Origin: Alphaproteobacteria bacterium
GTDB taxonomy: Bacteria; Pseudomonadota; Alphaproteobacteria; Rhodobacterales; Rhodobacteraceae
Reading direction: 5' to 3'
Length of the DNA stretch: 64,000 nucleotides
NCBI GenBank assembly: GCA_030431825.1
Contig: JAUIIJ010000001.1
Span: 1 to 64,000 of the forward strand
In this document: positions 54,294 to 62,458 of the stretch, in pieces
Layout of the letters: each line of letters opens with the position of its first letter
Numbering within the stretch: position 1 is the stretch's first letter
Position numbers and translations under genes: made by a program
The notes under the pieces: generated by a model
Told to the model about the DNA's origin: nothing
Databases searched by the model: none
What the model saw: the letters and a program-made list of their open reading frames with translations, nothing else

Positions 54294-54647
54294 TCAACGG
54301 CGCTCGCGACGGTTGTCGCGTTCGTCGCGTTTCTGCATCTGGACAGACGGGCCTTCCTTGTGCTCGTCGACCTTGATGGTCAGAACACGCATCACGTCGT
54401 CATGCAGGCGCATCAGGCGTTCCATTTCCTGCACGGCCGGCGCCGGTGCATCGGTGCGCAGGAAAGCATAGTGGCCCTTGCGGTTCTTGTTGATCTTGTA
54501 GGCCATGGTCTTGACGCCCCAGTACTCCTGATCGACCAGCTTGCCGCCGTTGTCGGACAGGACCGCACCGAAATGTTCGATAAGGCCTTCAGCTTGCGTG
54601 TTGGACAGATCCTGACGCGCAATCATGACATGCTCATAGAGTGGCAT
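54294..54647 (-). CDS. rpsF: Ribosomal protein S6
   Basis: The 117-residue protein shows the S6 fold: PLYEHVMIARQDLSNTQAEGLI, YWGVKTMAYKINKNRKGHYAFL and MRLHDDVMRVLTIKVDEH. A basic tail (QKRDERDNRRERR) follows. The start at 54647 is preceded by AGGAG and gives the family N-terminus. It is the first gene of the ribosomal operon. A promoter candidate lies about 110 bp upstream. Confidence 0.96.
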   Translation of the reverse strand: MPLYEHVMIARQDLSNTQAEGLIEHFGAVLSDNGGKLVDQEYWGVKTMAYKINKNRKGHYAFLRTDAPAPAVQEMERLMRLHDDVMRVLTIKVDEHKEGPSVQMQKRDERDNRRERR

Positions 54648-54756
54648 GTTGACTCCTGTTCTTGTTTCAAGGCGCATTTCAAAGGTGGGGCCAATGTCCT
54701 TTCGCGGCCCCGCCACGAGAGACTGCGCGGTTCAGATGAGTGCGAAAGGAGCGCTC

Positions 54757-54784
54757 CGTATACACGGATCTGCCAGCGGAGCAA
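54757..54784 (-). promoter_or_regulatory. Sigma-70-type promoter candidate for rpsF-rpsR-rplI
   Basis: On the minus strand TTGCTC (54784-54779) and TATACG (54762-54757) are separated by 16 bp. The arrangement points toward rpsF, leaving a leader of about 100 bases. Confidence 0.45.
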
Positions 54785-54884
54785 GCCCAAGTCGCCGCCC
54801 GTGTTCCGGCGGGCGGCGGATCATCTGCCGCGGGTGCGCGACTGTTCGCCCATTCACAGATCCTGTGGAGTTTTCCGGGATTGG

Positions 54885-54912
54885 TTTCGGCCTGCGCGCG
54901 ACTAGGTATAAT
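54885..54912 (+). promoter_or_regulatory. Promoter candidate for the first YceI gene
   Basis: TATAAT at 54907-54912 is a perfect -10 hexamer, 38 bp before the ATG at 54951. A weak -35 (TTTCGG, 54885-54890) lies 16 bp upstream. GAGAGGAAAA before the start is the ribosome binding site. Confidence 0.45.
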
Positions 54913-54950
54913 AGACCAAACGCAGAGACCACAGAGAGGAAAACAATTCC

Positions 54951-55538
54951 ATGAAATCGCTACTTTTCGCCGCCGCGCTCGGATTTGCCGCAACCGCCGT
55001 TGCTGCCGAACCGGTGGACTATACGCTCGACTCGGGCCACAGCCAGATACTGTTCAAATACAATCACCTGGGTTACTCGACGACCTGGGGCATGTTCTCT
55101 GGTTTCGAGGGCACGATCACCTTCGACGCCGAGAACCCCGAGGCATCGAGCGTCGATGTTTCGATGCCGGTCAAATCGATGCTGACCGGGTGGGAAGAGC
55201 GGTTCGAGCACCTGATGTCGCCCGATTTCTTTGATGCGAGCGATGACGAAATGGTGAGCTTCGTCTCCACCGGCATCGAAGTCACCGGCGAAGATACCGC
55301 GCTGATTACCGGCGATCTCACGCTGAACGGCGTGACCCGGGAAATCGTGCTGGACGCCAAGTTGAACCAGGCGAGCATGCACCCGATGCAGAACAAGCCG
55401 TGGGCCGGGTTCGACGCCACGGTGCAGTTGCTGCGCTCGGACTATGATCTGGGCAAGTTTGCTCCGTTTGTCGGCGACGAGGTCGACGTGCAAATCTCGA
55501 TAGAGGCACAGGCGGCAGAGGGCGGTGACGGCAACTGA
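54951..55538 (+). CDS. Secreted YceI family protein (first of the cluster)
   Basis: The 195-residue protein has a signal peptide (KSLLFAAALGFAATAVAA) and the YceI lipocalin-like beta barrel. Visible features are DYTLDSGHSQILFKYNHLGYS, SSVDVSMPVKSM, HLMSPDFFDAS and the C-terminal LLRSDYDLGKFAPFVGDEVDVQISIEA. Some YceI proteins bind polyisoprenoid or other amphiphilic lipids in a hydrophobic pocket. It is one of three YceI domains within 3.3 kb. A terminator follows. Confidence 0.92.
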   Translation: MKSLLFAAALGFAATAVAAEPVDYTLDSGHSQILFKYNHLGYSTTWGMFSGFEGTITFDAENPEASSVDVSMPVKSMLTGWEERFEHLMSPDFFDASDDEMVSFVSTGIEVTGEDTALITGDLTLNGVTREIVLDAKLNQASMHPMQNKPWAGFDATVQLLRSDYDLGKFAPFVGDEVDVQISIEAQAAEGGDGN

Positions 55539-55548
55539 GCCCTGCGCG

Positions 55549-55584
55549 CGTTGCGGGCCCGTCTGGCGGTCCGCAACGTTTTCT
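55549..55584 (+). terminator. Rho-independent terminator of the first YceI gene
   Basis: CGTTGCGG (55549-55556) and CCGCAACG (55571-55578) form a perfect outer stem, with partly paired bases inside. A run of TTTTCT follows. It lies 10 bp after the stop codon. Confidence 0.65.
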
Positions 55585-55662
55585 CACCGCGGCCCTGTCC
55601 CCCGGCACCAAGGGCACGCGCCTAGCCTTGCCGGGGCCGCGTAACCATGTCCGGAGGGATGG

Positions 55663-56256
55663 ATGATCAGAAAGACGATGGCGGCGTGCGTTGTCGCCGC
55701 GAGCGGGTGGGCCATGACGGCGCAGGCCGAAACATGGACGGTTGACCCGCAACATACCGAGGTGCGGGTCTATTGGGACCATTCCGGGTTCTCCGAACAA
55801 TCGCTTGAATTCACCGAGGTGGACGGTTCGCTGACCTTCTCGCTGAACTCCGTGCCCGATTCGACGGCGTTTTTCACCATTCCCGTAGACAGCATGGAAA
55901 CCGGGGTAGAGCGGTTCAACAACGATCTGTGGAGCGATACGTTCTTCGATCTGGAGAAATACCCGCTGATCAGTTTCAACTCGACGTCCTTCCGGCAGGT
56001 CGCGCCCATGAAGCTCAAGGTCAAGGGTGATCTGACCATCAAGGATGTGACCAAAGAGGCCGAATTCGATGTGACCGTCCACGCCCTTGGCGAACATCCG
56101 GTCGGCCGCTATTTCAAGTATTTTTCCGGCACATGGCTGGGCGTCACCGCCGTGGCCAACATCAAACGCTCGGACTGGAACATGGGGGCCTTCGTGCCCA
56201 TGGGGTCCGATGAAATCCGTATCGTGATCAATTCGGAATTGCGGGCGGTGGAGTAG
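55663..56256 (+). CDS. Secreted YceI family protein (second of the cluster)
   Basis: The 197-residue protein has a signal peptide (MAACVVAASGWAMTAQA) and the YceI barrel with WTVDPQHTEVRVYWDHSGFSEQ, VDSMETGVERFNNDLWSDTFFDLEKYPLISFNSTSF and the C-terminal IKRSDWNMGAFVPMGSDEIRIVINSELRA. It diverges clearly from the first copy and from the domain in the fusion gene, so this is not a recent duplication. The 157-bp gap downstream carries a small hairpin and no gene. Confidence 0.92.
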   Translation: MIRKTMAACVVAASGWAMTAQAETWTVDPQHTEVRVYWDHSGFSEQSLEFTEVDGSLTFSLNSVPDSTAFFTIPVDSMETGVERFNNDLWSDTFFDLEKYPLISFNSTSFRQVAPMKLKVKGDLTIKDVTKEAEFDVTVHALGEHPVGRYFKYFSGTWLGVTAVANIKRSDWNMGAFVPMGSDEIRIVINSELRAVE

Positions 56257-56413
56257 GATGCATCGGCTTCTCTTGAACAAGGGATAGCGCCAGGGGGATG
56301 ACTCGCCGTCCATAGGGCGAGGCAGAGTCAGGTAAATCGTCTTGCGACACGGCTGATTCACTGATCCTGCCTGAAGAATAGTGCCTTCGATGCGTTCGAG
56401 GGGTCTTGGTGTT

Positions 56414-56854
56414 TCAGGTTGGTTGCGAAATGCCCTGCCGTTGTAATCGGATGGTGCCGCTGCGATCAGCCCGTGCAAACTCGATCAGATCCCAACGATT
56501 CCCCCAAGGGTCCTTCCACACTGCGACGCGACCATATGGTTCGTTGCGCGGCTTGGTTTCGAATTGGATACCCAAACTTCGCATCTGCGAATAGTCCGCA
56601 TCGAAATCCTCCGTTTCCAGAAACAGCCAGACGCGCCCGCCCCCTTGCTCGCCAATCGCAGCAGTCTGACGCCCACCCACAGCACGAGCGAGCAATATCT
56701 CGGTTTCGCCGTTTGGGGGCGCAATCCGAACCCACCGCTTTCCATTTCCCAATGCCGTGTCTTCGCGGCATTCGAAGCCGATGCGCAAAAAGAATGCGAG
56801 GGCTTCGTCATAGTCAGGAACAAGCAGAGAAAAGAGCGCAATACGATTAGGCAT
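56414..56854 (-). CDS. VOC (glyoxalase/bleomycin-resistance-like) family protein
   Basis: The 146-residue protein has the vicinal-oxygen-chelate fold of paired beta-alpha-beta-beta-beta units, with RIALFSLLVPDYDEALAFFLRIGFECREDT and GGRVWLFLETEDFDADYSQMRSLGI. The end motif YGRVAVWKDPWGNRWDLIEF supplies a metal-ligand Glu position. The reaction is unknown. The region is visibly richer in A and T than its flanks and sits between YceI genes, so it may be a later insertion. It has no partner gene. Confidence 0.87.
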   Translation of the reverse strand: MPNRIALFSLLVPDYDEALAFFLRIGFECREDTALGNGKRWVRIAPPNGETEILLARAVGGRQTAAIGEQGGGRVWLFLETEDFDADYSQMRSLGIQFETKPRNEPYGRVAVWKDPWGNRWDLIEFARADRSGTIRLQRQGISQPT

Positions 56855-56979
56855 GATGCAGCCCTAGCAATCGCAAGCTGGCCTCGCAACTCTGTGCGCG
56901 ATGCCCCGGATGATCGTGACGACCTAGCCGCATGCAAACGTCTGTTTCGTTCCACGACGCTGCCGCAGACATAAGCGAT

Positions 56980-58245
56980 TCATTTTCTCGCACGGGTCGC
57001 CGTGAGCGCCACGTCGACATCCACATCAAGGCCGAGCGAGGCGGGGTCGGTGACGGACTGGCCGATCTGATAGTCGAGGCGTTGCAGTTGCAGCGTGCCG
57101 GTCATGGTGGCGGTCTGATCCTGAATGGTCAGGTCGAACGGCAGGGTGACGGGCAGGGTTGTGTCGCGGATGGTCAGCGTTCCGGTGGCGACATAGCCGT
57201 CCGTCGTCTTCTCGATTTCCGCCTCGAAACGGGCGGTCGGGAAATTCTCGACATCAAAGAAGTCGGGGCCCATCGCCTGTTGCGTCACGCCGCCGAGGGT
57301 CAGCGAGGGGATCGCGATCGTGACATCGACGGTGCCGGCCGGGCCGGGGGCGGCGGGCTCTTCAAAGGTGATGTCGGCAGTCCAGTCGGCAAACGTGCCG
57401 GTGACGGTGCTGCCCATCTGGGTGATCGTTATGTTGAGAGTCCCCTCATCAACCTGCCAGCCTGCAGAGGCGGTGTCGTCAGGGTCGGCCGGTGCGGATG
57501 CGCTGTCGGCTGCGGCGGCGGTCGGTTCGGATGCTGTCGGTTCTGACGCAAAGACCCCCGACAGCGCGGCAAACCCGAGGGCTGCCGCCCAGACGATCAA
57601 CGCGGCGACGGCGGGCAGCGCCGTGTGCGGCGCGGCTTTGGCGGGGAGGTCGGTGCCGTGACCGCCGAACCACATGCGGCGCAGCGTGGCATCGCGGTCT
57701 ATGATCTGGTGTTTGATCGCCCCCGCAACGTGCAGGGCAAGCGCCACCAGCAGCACATATATAAAGATCACGTGCAGGGTGGCGAAGAGGTGCGAAACCG
57801 TTTCGTCCTTGGGAACAAGGGGTAGGGACTGGCCAAAGGACCACCAGATCGGCGCAAATCCCACGGTTGCCGCATGATGTATCCAGCCGGTCAGCGGAAC
57901 CAGCACCAGCGAGCCGTAAAGCAGCCAGTGCACGGTTTCGGCGAGGAAGGTCTCGAGCCGCCGTTCGGGATGAAGCGGTGCCGGCTTGTCCTGTGTCAGG
58001 GCCCAGAGGATGCGGGCGAGCGCAACAAAGAAGATCAGCACACCCGTGGTCTTGTGTATCGAAAACAGCAGGGCGGTGCGCTGGATGTCGGCTTGCGTGC
58101 TCACGATCCCGGGGCTGTTCAGATCCTGCGCCATTCCGTTGGCGATCAGTCCGAGCGGAATCTCGGTCAGGATCAACAGCGCCGTGAGCCAGTGAAAAAC
58201 CTTGCTGACGGCGCCGTAACGGTTGGAAGTGTTGTGCAGCGGCAT
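56980..58245 (-). CDS. Cytochrome b561 fused to a C-terminal YceI domain
   Basis: The 421-residue protein begins with a four-helix b561 domain (about residues 1-185). Probable haem ligands include the His in KVFHWLTALLILTE, SIHKTTGVLIFFVALARILW, ETVHWLLYGSLV and ALALHVAGAIKHQ. A further membrane helix (LPAVAALIVWAAALGFAAL) leads to an Ala/Ser/Pro-rich linker and a periplasmic YceI domain (about 255-421, GWQVDEGTLNITITQMGSTVTGTF). It should pass electrons across the inner membrane near a lipid-binding barrel. Such fusions are known in alphaproteobacteria, but their partner is not established. Confidence 0.9.
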   Translation of the reverse strand: MPLHNTSNRYGAVSKVFHWLTALLILTEIPLGLIANGMAQDLNSPGIVSTQADIQRTALLFSIHKTTGVLIFFVALARILWALTQDKPAPLHPERRLETFLAETVHWLLYGSLVLVPLTGWIHHAATVGFAPIWWSFGQSLPLVPKDETVSHLFATLHVIFIYVLLVALALHVAGAIKHQIIDRDATLRRMWFGGHGTDLPAKAAPHTALPAVAALIVWAAALGFAALSGVFASEPTASEPTAAAADSASAPADPDDTASAGWQVDEGTLNITITQMGSTVTGTFADWTADITFEEPAAPGPAGTVDVTIAIPSLTLGGVTQQAMGPDFFDVENFPTARFEAEIEKTTDGYVATGTLTIRDTTLPVTLPFDLTIQDQTATMTGTLQLQRLDYQIGQSVTDPASLGLDVDVDVALTATRARK

Positions 58246-58402
58246 GGCATCCTCGAAGGGCTAGATGCGGAGAAAATAGTGGGTTTTCATTCGGGCACAA
58301 CGGCGGCCGTGCACATGAGGCGCGCGTGCGCGCACAGTTGCCTGCCCCGTTGCCTCCGGGTGCGCGCCGGGCTATGCCAAAGCAGGCAGATGGAGGCATA
58401 AC

Positions 58403-59341
58403 ATGAGCAGAGCATTCGTTTTTCCCGGTCAGGGTGCGCAGGCGATCGGCATGGGGCAGGCGCTGGCTGCCGCCTATCCGGCGGCGCAGGCGGTATTTGA
58501 CGAAGTGGACGACTCGCTGAACGAGAAGTTGAGCGCGCTGATCTGGGAGGGCGACATCGGGGAACTGACGCTGACGCGCAACGCGCAGCCGGCCCTGATG
58601 GCGACATCCATGGCGGCGATGCGTGCGCTGGAAACCGAGGGGGTGACCATCGAGGCCGCGAGCCACGTGGCCGGGCACTCGCTCGGGGAATATTCGGCGC
58701 TGGCCGCGGCGGGTGCGCTGAGCGTGGGCGATACGGCCAAGCTGCTGCGGACCCGGGGCCAGGCGATGCAGGATGCCGTGCCGGTGGGCGAGGGCGCGAT
58801 GGCGGCGATCCTGGGGCTCGATCTCGCGACCGTGCGCGAGGTGGCCGACGCGGCGGCAGAGGGCGAGGTGTGTCAGGCCGCGAACGACAACGATCCGACA
58901 CAGGTGGTGGTGTCGGGTGCCAGGGAGGCCGTCGAACGTGCGGCGGCCATTGCCAAGGAGCGCGGCGCCAAGCGGGCGATCATGTTGCCGGTAAGCGCGC
59001 CGTTCCACTGTGCGTTGATGCAGCCGGCCGCCGACGTGATGGCACAGGCGTTGGCCGAGGTGACGATCAAGGCGCCGGTGGTTCCCGTGGTGGCGAATGT
59101 GCGGGCCGAGGCGGTGAGCGATCCGGACACGATCCGTGCGCTGCTGGTCGAGCAGGTGACCGGTGCGGTGCGCTGGCGCGAAAGTGTCGAATACATGGGC
59201 GCGGAAGGGGTTGGCGAGGCGTGGGAGATCGGCGCGGGCAAAGCCCTGTCGGGGATGATCCGCAAGATCAATCGCGATATCGCCTGCAAGGCGGTGGGAA
59301 CGCCGGATGATGTCAAGGCCGCTGCCGAGAGCGTCGGTTGA
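58403..59341 (+). CDS. fabD: Malonyl-CoA:ACP transacylase
   Basis: FabD loads malonyl groups onto acyl carrier protein for fatty-acid synthesis. The 312-residue protein has the N-terminal FPGQGAQAIGMG, the nucleophile Ser93 in AGHSLGEYSAL and the His region in PVSAPFHCALMQPAAD. The late VEIGAGKAL-type motif reads WEIGAGKALSGMIRKI. It is the first gene of the fab block and is 18 bp from fabG. Confidence 0.95.
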   Translation: MSRAFVFPGQGAQAIGMGQALAAAYPAAQAVFDEVDDSLNEKLSALIWEGDIGELTLTRNAQPALMATSMAAMRALETEGVTIEAASHVAGHSLGEYSALAAAGALSVGDTAKLLRTRGQAMQDAVPVGEGAMAAILGLDLATVREVADAAAEGEVCQAANDNDPTQVVVSGAREAVERAAAIAKERGAKRAIMLPVSAPFHCALMQPAADVMAQALAEVTIKAPVVPVVANVRAEAVSDPDTIRALLVEQVTGAVRWRESVEYMGAEGVGEAWEIGAGKALSGMIRKINRDIACKAVGTPDDVKAAAESVG

Positions 59342-59359
59342 GCAGGAAAGGAACGGGAC

Positions 59360-60097
59360 ATGTTTGATCTGACAGGAAAATCCGCGCTGGTTACCGGCGC
59401 GTCCGGCGGTATCGGGGGCAGCATTGCGCGCACCCTTCATGGCGCGGGGGCGACGGTGGGTCTGTCGGGAACGCGGGTCGAGCCGCTCGAGGCGCTGGCC
59501 GCCGAGCTTGGCGAGCGCGCCCATGTGCTGCCCTGCAACCTGAGCGATCCTGACGCTGTCGATGCGTTGCCCAAACAGGCCGCAGAGGCGATGGGTGCGG
59601 TGGACATTCTGGTCAACAATGCCGGAATCACCCGGGACAATCTGTTCATGCGCATGTCTGCAGACGAGTGGCAAAGCGTGATCGACGTGAACCTGACGGC
59701 CACCTTCCGGCTGTGCAAGGGGGTGATGCGGGGAATGATGAAATCCCGCTGGGGCCGGATCGTGAATATCAGTTCGGTGGTCGGTGCAACCGGCAATCCG
59801 GGACAGGCCAACTATGCCGCGTCAAAGGCCGGCATGGTCGGAATGTCGAAAAGTCTGGCCTACGAGGTTGCGAGCCGGGGTATCACCGTCAATGCGGTCG
59901 CGCCGGGTTTCATCACCACCGCGATGACCGACAAACTGACCGACGATCAGAAATCCGGCATCCTGGGGCAGGTGCCCGCCGGACGTATGGGCGAGGCCGA
60001 AGAGATCGCGGCCGCGGTTCTCTATCTCGCAAGCCCCGAAGCCGGTTACGTGACCGGCGCGACGCTGCATGTGAATGGCGGCATGGCGATGCTGTGA
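59360..60097 (+). CDS. fabG: 3-Oxoacyl-ACP reductase
   Basis: FabG reduces 3-oxoacyl-ACP with NADPH. The 245-residue SDR has the cofactor motif VTGASGGIGGSIA, NNAGITRDNLFMRM, the catalytic Ser in NISSVVGATGNPGQANYAASKAG with Tyr152 and Lys156, and the C-terminal GYVTGATLHVNGGMAML. It follows fabD in the same operon. Confidence 0.95.
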   Translation: MFDLTGKSALVTGASGGIGGSIARTLHGAGATVGLSGTRVEPLEALAAELGERAHVLPCNLSDPDAVDALPKQAAEAMGAVDILVNNAGITRDNLFMRMSADEWQSVIDVNLTATFRLCKGVMRGMMKSRWGRIVNISSVVGATGNPGQANYAASKAGMVGMSKSLAYEVASRGITVNAVAPGFITTAMTDKLTDDQKSGILGQVPAGRMGEAEEIAAAVLYLASPEAGYVTGATLHVNGGMAML

Positions 60098-60104
60098 TCC
60101 GCAG

Positions 60105-60227
60105 TCAGCGGTCGTCCCGGCGATCGGAATGCGAAGAGCCGGGGCGGAGCAGGCGGAACACGAGATAGCTGAGGATCAGCAGGGCGAGAATGAGGAGCAG
60201 GCTTTGCGCTTCGTAGAGTTGAATCAT
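60105..60227 (-). CDS. Small single-helix membrane protein, unassigned
   Basis: On the minus strand an ATG at 60227, preceded by GGAG at eight bases, opens a 40-codon frame. It starts MIQLYEAQS and has a hydrophobic helix LLLILALLILSYLVFRLL and a charged tail ending SDRRDDR. It converges on fabG with seven bases between the stops. The good ribosome binding site and clean membrane-helix-plus-tail pattern favour a real gene, but it is too short for a homology claim. Confidence 0.5.
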   Translation of the reverse strand: MIQLYEAQSLLLILALLILSYLVFRLLRPGSSHSDRRDDR

Positions 60228-60570
60228 GGAACTTGCTCCTTGCGGTGTCTGACCGGCGGTCAAGGGTCTCGTGTCGTCCCGTCGGGGTCCTGGACCCTTG
60301 TTTCGCGTATGCGGACAGTCTATTTCCGAAAAGGGACAATTTTTCGGCGGGTTCCAGACCTAAAGATGAAGTGATTGGGCCTTTTCGAAAGCGTTTGCCT
60401 CTATGCAACTCTGTGCTATAGGCGGCGCAACCTTGGCAGGCGGCAACAGAACGTCCGGCTGTCAAACCCGGAACGCCGGGAACGAGCCGCCCGATCGGGC
60501 GAAACCAACCGACCCCGAGCGGGCGAGGGCAGACTTGGGCCGAGAGCCCGCAATGGAATGAGGAAGTATC
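60228..60570. other. 343-bp intergenic region upstream of acpP
   Basis: No gene was found. The region contains the candidate acpP promoter at 60395-60422. It also contains the divergent start region of the small membrane protein. A GC-rich leader with imperfect dyads follows up to acpP. Confidence 0.55.
60395..60422 (+). promoter_or_regulatory. Sigma-70-type promoter candidate for acpP
   Basis: TTGCCT (60395-60400) and TATAGG (60417-60422) are separated by 16 bp. This would leave a leader of about 140 bases before the acpP ATG at 60571, which has a GAGGAAG ribosome binding site. Confidence 0.4.
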
Positions 60571-60804
60571 ATGAGCGACGTCGCAGACCGCGTTAAGAAG
60601 ATCGTTGTAGAACATCTGGGTGTTGAAGAGGACAAAGTGACCGAGAACGCTTCGTTCATTGACGACCTGGGCGCAGACAGCCTCGACACCGTCGAGTTGG
60701 TCATGGCCTTTGAGGAAGAGTTCGGCATCGAGATCCCCGACGATGCGGCCGAAACCATCCAGACCTTTGGCGACGCGGTCAAGTTCATCTCTTCGGCGTC
60801 CTGA
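60571..60804 (+). CDS. acpP: Acyl carrier protein
   Basis: The 77-residue acidic four-helix protein carries fatty-acyl chains on a phosphopantetheine arm. The arm is attached at Ser37 in [40 protein letters not shown] opens the protein, as in all AcpP. It is single-copy here, with its own promoter candidate and terminator. Confidence 0.97.
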   Translation: MSDVADRVKKIVVEHLGVEEDKVTENASFIDDLGADSLDTVELVMAFEEEFGIEIPDDAAETIQTFGDAVKFISSAS

Positions 60805-60829
60805 ACCGTTCCAACCGGATTTCGAAAGC

Positions 60830-60859
60830 GGCGTTTCCCACCGGGAAGCGCCTTTTTTT
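60830..60859 (+). terminator. Rho-independent terminator of acpP
   Basis: GGCGTTTCCC (60830-60839) pairs with GGGAAGCGCC (60843-60852), with one wobble pair and a three-base loop. Seven T residues follow. It lies 25 bp after the acpP stop. Confidence 0.92.
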
Positions 60860-60943
60860 CGTGTCATGTGTCGACTGCCTATTGCGTCCGAAAGAAATCT
60901 GTAGACACCTTTGAGTTGAGGCAAGCAGACAAGAAACGGCGCA

Positions 60944-61483
60944 ATGATCCGTTCGGTTCCCAATATAAACACGGCGCGGCTGACCCTGCGCGCGATGAAA
61001 CCCGAAGACTTCAACCGTTTCGCCCAGATCTGGGCGACGATTGACACGGTGAGCAATTGCGGAGGTCGTCCGCTGAGCCGCGGGGCGGCATGGGAATCGT
61101 TCCTGCGCAATGCGGGACACTGGGAAATGACCGGCTTTGGGCAATGGGCGGTGATCGAACAGAAAGCACGGATCATGGTGGGCCAGACCGGGTTCTTCTT
61201 TGGCGCCTGCGCCTTTGGCGAGGATTATGATCCTTTTCCCGAAGCCGCCTGGATGCTGACGCCCGAGGCGCAGGAGGGCGGCCTGGCCCGCGAGGCGGCC
61301 GAGGCGGCGCATGACTGGTTCGACCGGGTCATTCCCGGCCCCCTGGTGGCACGGGTGGGGGTCGAAAACACCGCGGCACTGAGGTTGGCGGCGCGACTGG
61401 GTTATGAAGAGATGCGCGAAACCGAATGTGGTGGCGAATCGATTGTCCTGCTGCGCAGAAACGGTCCGCCCTCGGCAGCATGA
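60944..61483 (+). CDS. GNAT family N-acetyltransferase (RimJ/RimL-like)
   Basis: The 179-residue protein has the GNAT fold: INTARLTLRAMKPEDFNRFAQIW at the N-terminus, the strand MVGQTGFFFGACAFGEDY, the AcCoA-binding segment AWMLTPEAQEGGLAREAAEAAHDWFDRV and VGVENTAALRLAARLGYEEM. It transfers an acetyl group to a protein N-terminus or small amine. The usual Q/RxxGxG/A loop is replaced by QEGGLAREA. It sits alone between acpP and the HisA-like gene. Confidence 0.87.
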   Translation: MIRSVPNINTARLTLRAMKPEDFNRFAQIWATIDTVSNCGGRPLSRGAAWESFLRNAGHWEMTGFGQWAVIEQKARIMVGQTGFFFGACAFGEDYDPFPEAAWMLTPEAQEGGLAREAAEAAHDWFDRVIPGPLVARVGVENTAALRLAARLGYEEMRETECGGESIVLLRRNGPPSAA

Positions 61484-61583
61484 CGCCGCAAACAGAGCAG
61501 GTAGCGCCGAAATAGCGCGATGCTGCCCTTCCGGTTGTGCTAGCCTGTGGCTGAAACAGGTGGCCAATATCGGGGGCAAGGTC

Positions 61584-62327
61584 ATGTTGATATATCCGAC
61601 GATGGAATTGCAGGGCGGGCGTTGTGTGACGCTGGCCAAGGGCAGGCTCGATGAGCCGATGGTCTGGCATGTGGATCCGGTCGAAACCGCGCATGGCTTT
61701 GCCAAGGCCGGAGCAAGCTGGATGCACCTGACCGATTTCGATGCGATCGAAGGGCGTGGCGACAATGTCGAACTGGTCGAGGAGATCATCCGCACGGTCG
61801 GCATTCCCGTGCAGTTGGGCGGCGGGATGCACAGCCGTGAGCGGGTCGAACACTGGATCGACAAGGGGGCGGGGCGGATCGTTGTCGGCTCGCTGGCGGC
61901 ACGTGATCCGCAGCTTGTCGGCGAGTTGGCCAGGTTTCACCCCGACCAGATCGTGCTGGCGGTCGATGTCTGGCGCGGGCAGGTGATGACCGATGGCTGG
62001 CGCACCGCCAGTGCCTGGGCGCCGGAGAGCTTTGTCGAGGCGTTCGGAGACGCGCCGTTCGCCGGGATCGTCATCACCGATATCGAAAACGAACTGGACG
62101 AGGTCGAGGCGCAGCTGGGCCTGATTTCAAGTCTGGCCAGCCATGCGCGCGCGCCGGTGATCGCGAGCGGCGTCGTGCGTTCGGTCGATGACATCGCCCG
62201 TCTGACCTATGTGCAGAACATCGCGGGTGCGCTGGTCGGGCGCGCATTGTTCCGCAAGAGCGTCGACTTGTCGGAAGCGCTGAAAATCGCGGAGCCCGGA
62301 CCCGAACCGGTTGCCGCGTTCCAGTAG
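61584..62327 (+). CDS. HisA-like TIM-barrel isomerase paralogue
   Basis: The 247-residue protein has the HisA half-barrel repeats: IYPTMELQGGRCVTLAKGRL and WMHLTDFDAIEGRGDNVELVEEIIRTVGIPVQLGGGMHSRERVEHWIDKGAGRIVVGSLA (phosphate loop GGGM). It also has LAVDVWRGQVMTDGW and the second phosphate loop GALVGRALF. HisA opens with PALDL, where Asp is the catalytic base. Here it is PTMEL with Glu8. There are no other his genes; the neighbours are fabF and acpP. It may act on a related phosphoribosyl compound or be a non-histidine paralogue. The ATG at 61584 gives the family N-terminus. Confidence 0.83.
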   Translation: MLIYPTMELQGGRCVTLAKGRLDEPMVWHVDPVETAHGFAKAGASWMHLTDFDAIEGRGDNVELVEEIIRTVGIPVQLGGGMHSRERVEHWIDKGAGRIVVGSLAARDPQLVGELARFHPDQIVLAVDVWRGQVMTDGWRTASAWAPESFVEAFGDAPFAGIVITDIENELDEVEAQLGLISSLASHARAPVIASGVVRSVDDIARLTYVQNIAGALVGRALFRKSVDLSEALKIAEPGPEPVAAFQ

Positions 62328-62458
62328 GGTATTCAACACGCGGGCAGCCCCCCGGGGAGCGCGGAAAGGTGCCACCTTGTGATGCGCTGCGCTCTTGCCC
62401 CCATACCCCGGTGCAGGGTAAGAGCGATGCGCAATGGCAAAAGGGGCAAGAGACAGTC

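Larger units (their letters stand above)
54648..54950. other. 303-bp divergent intergenic region between rpsF and the first YceI gene
   Basis: No gene was found. The region holds a promoter candidate for the ribosomal operon on the minus strand (54757-54784). It also holds a perfect TATAAT -10 candidate for the YceI gene on the plus strand (54907-54912). Confidence 0.6.

Noticed and set aside
57479..59674. A 731-codon minus-strand frame crossing the b561-YceI gene and fabD
   Set aside because: It spans genes on both strands, is His/Arg-rich and has no domain or ribosome binding site. It is a shadow of the high-GC codon pattern.
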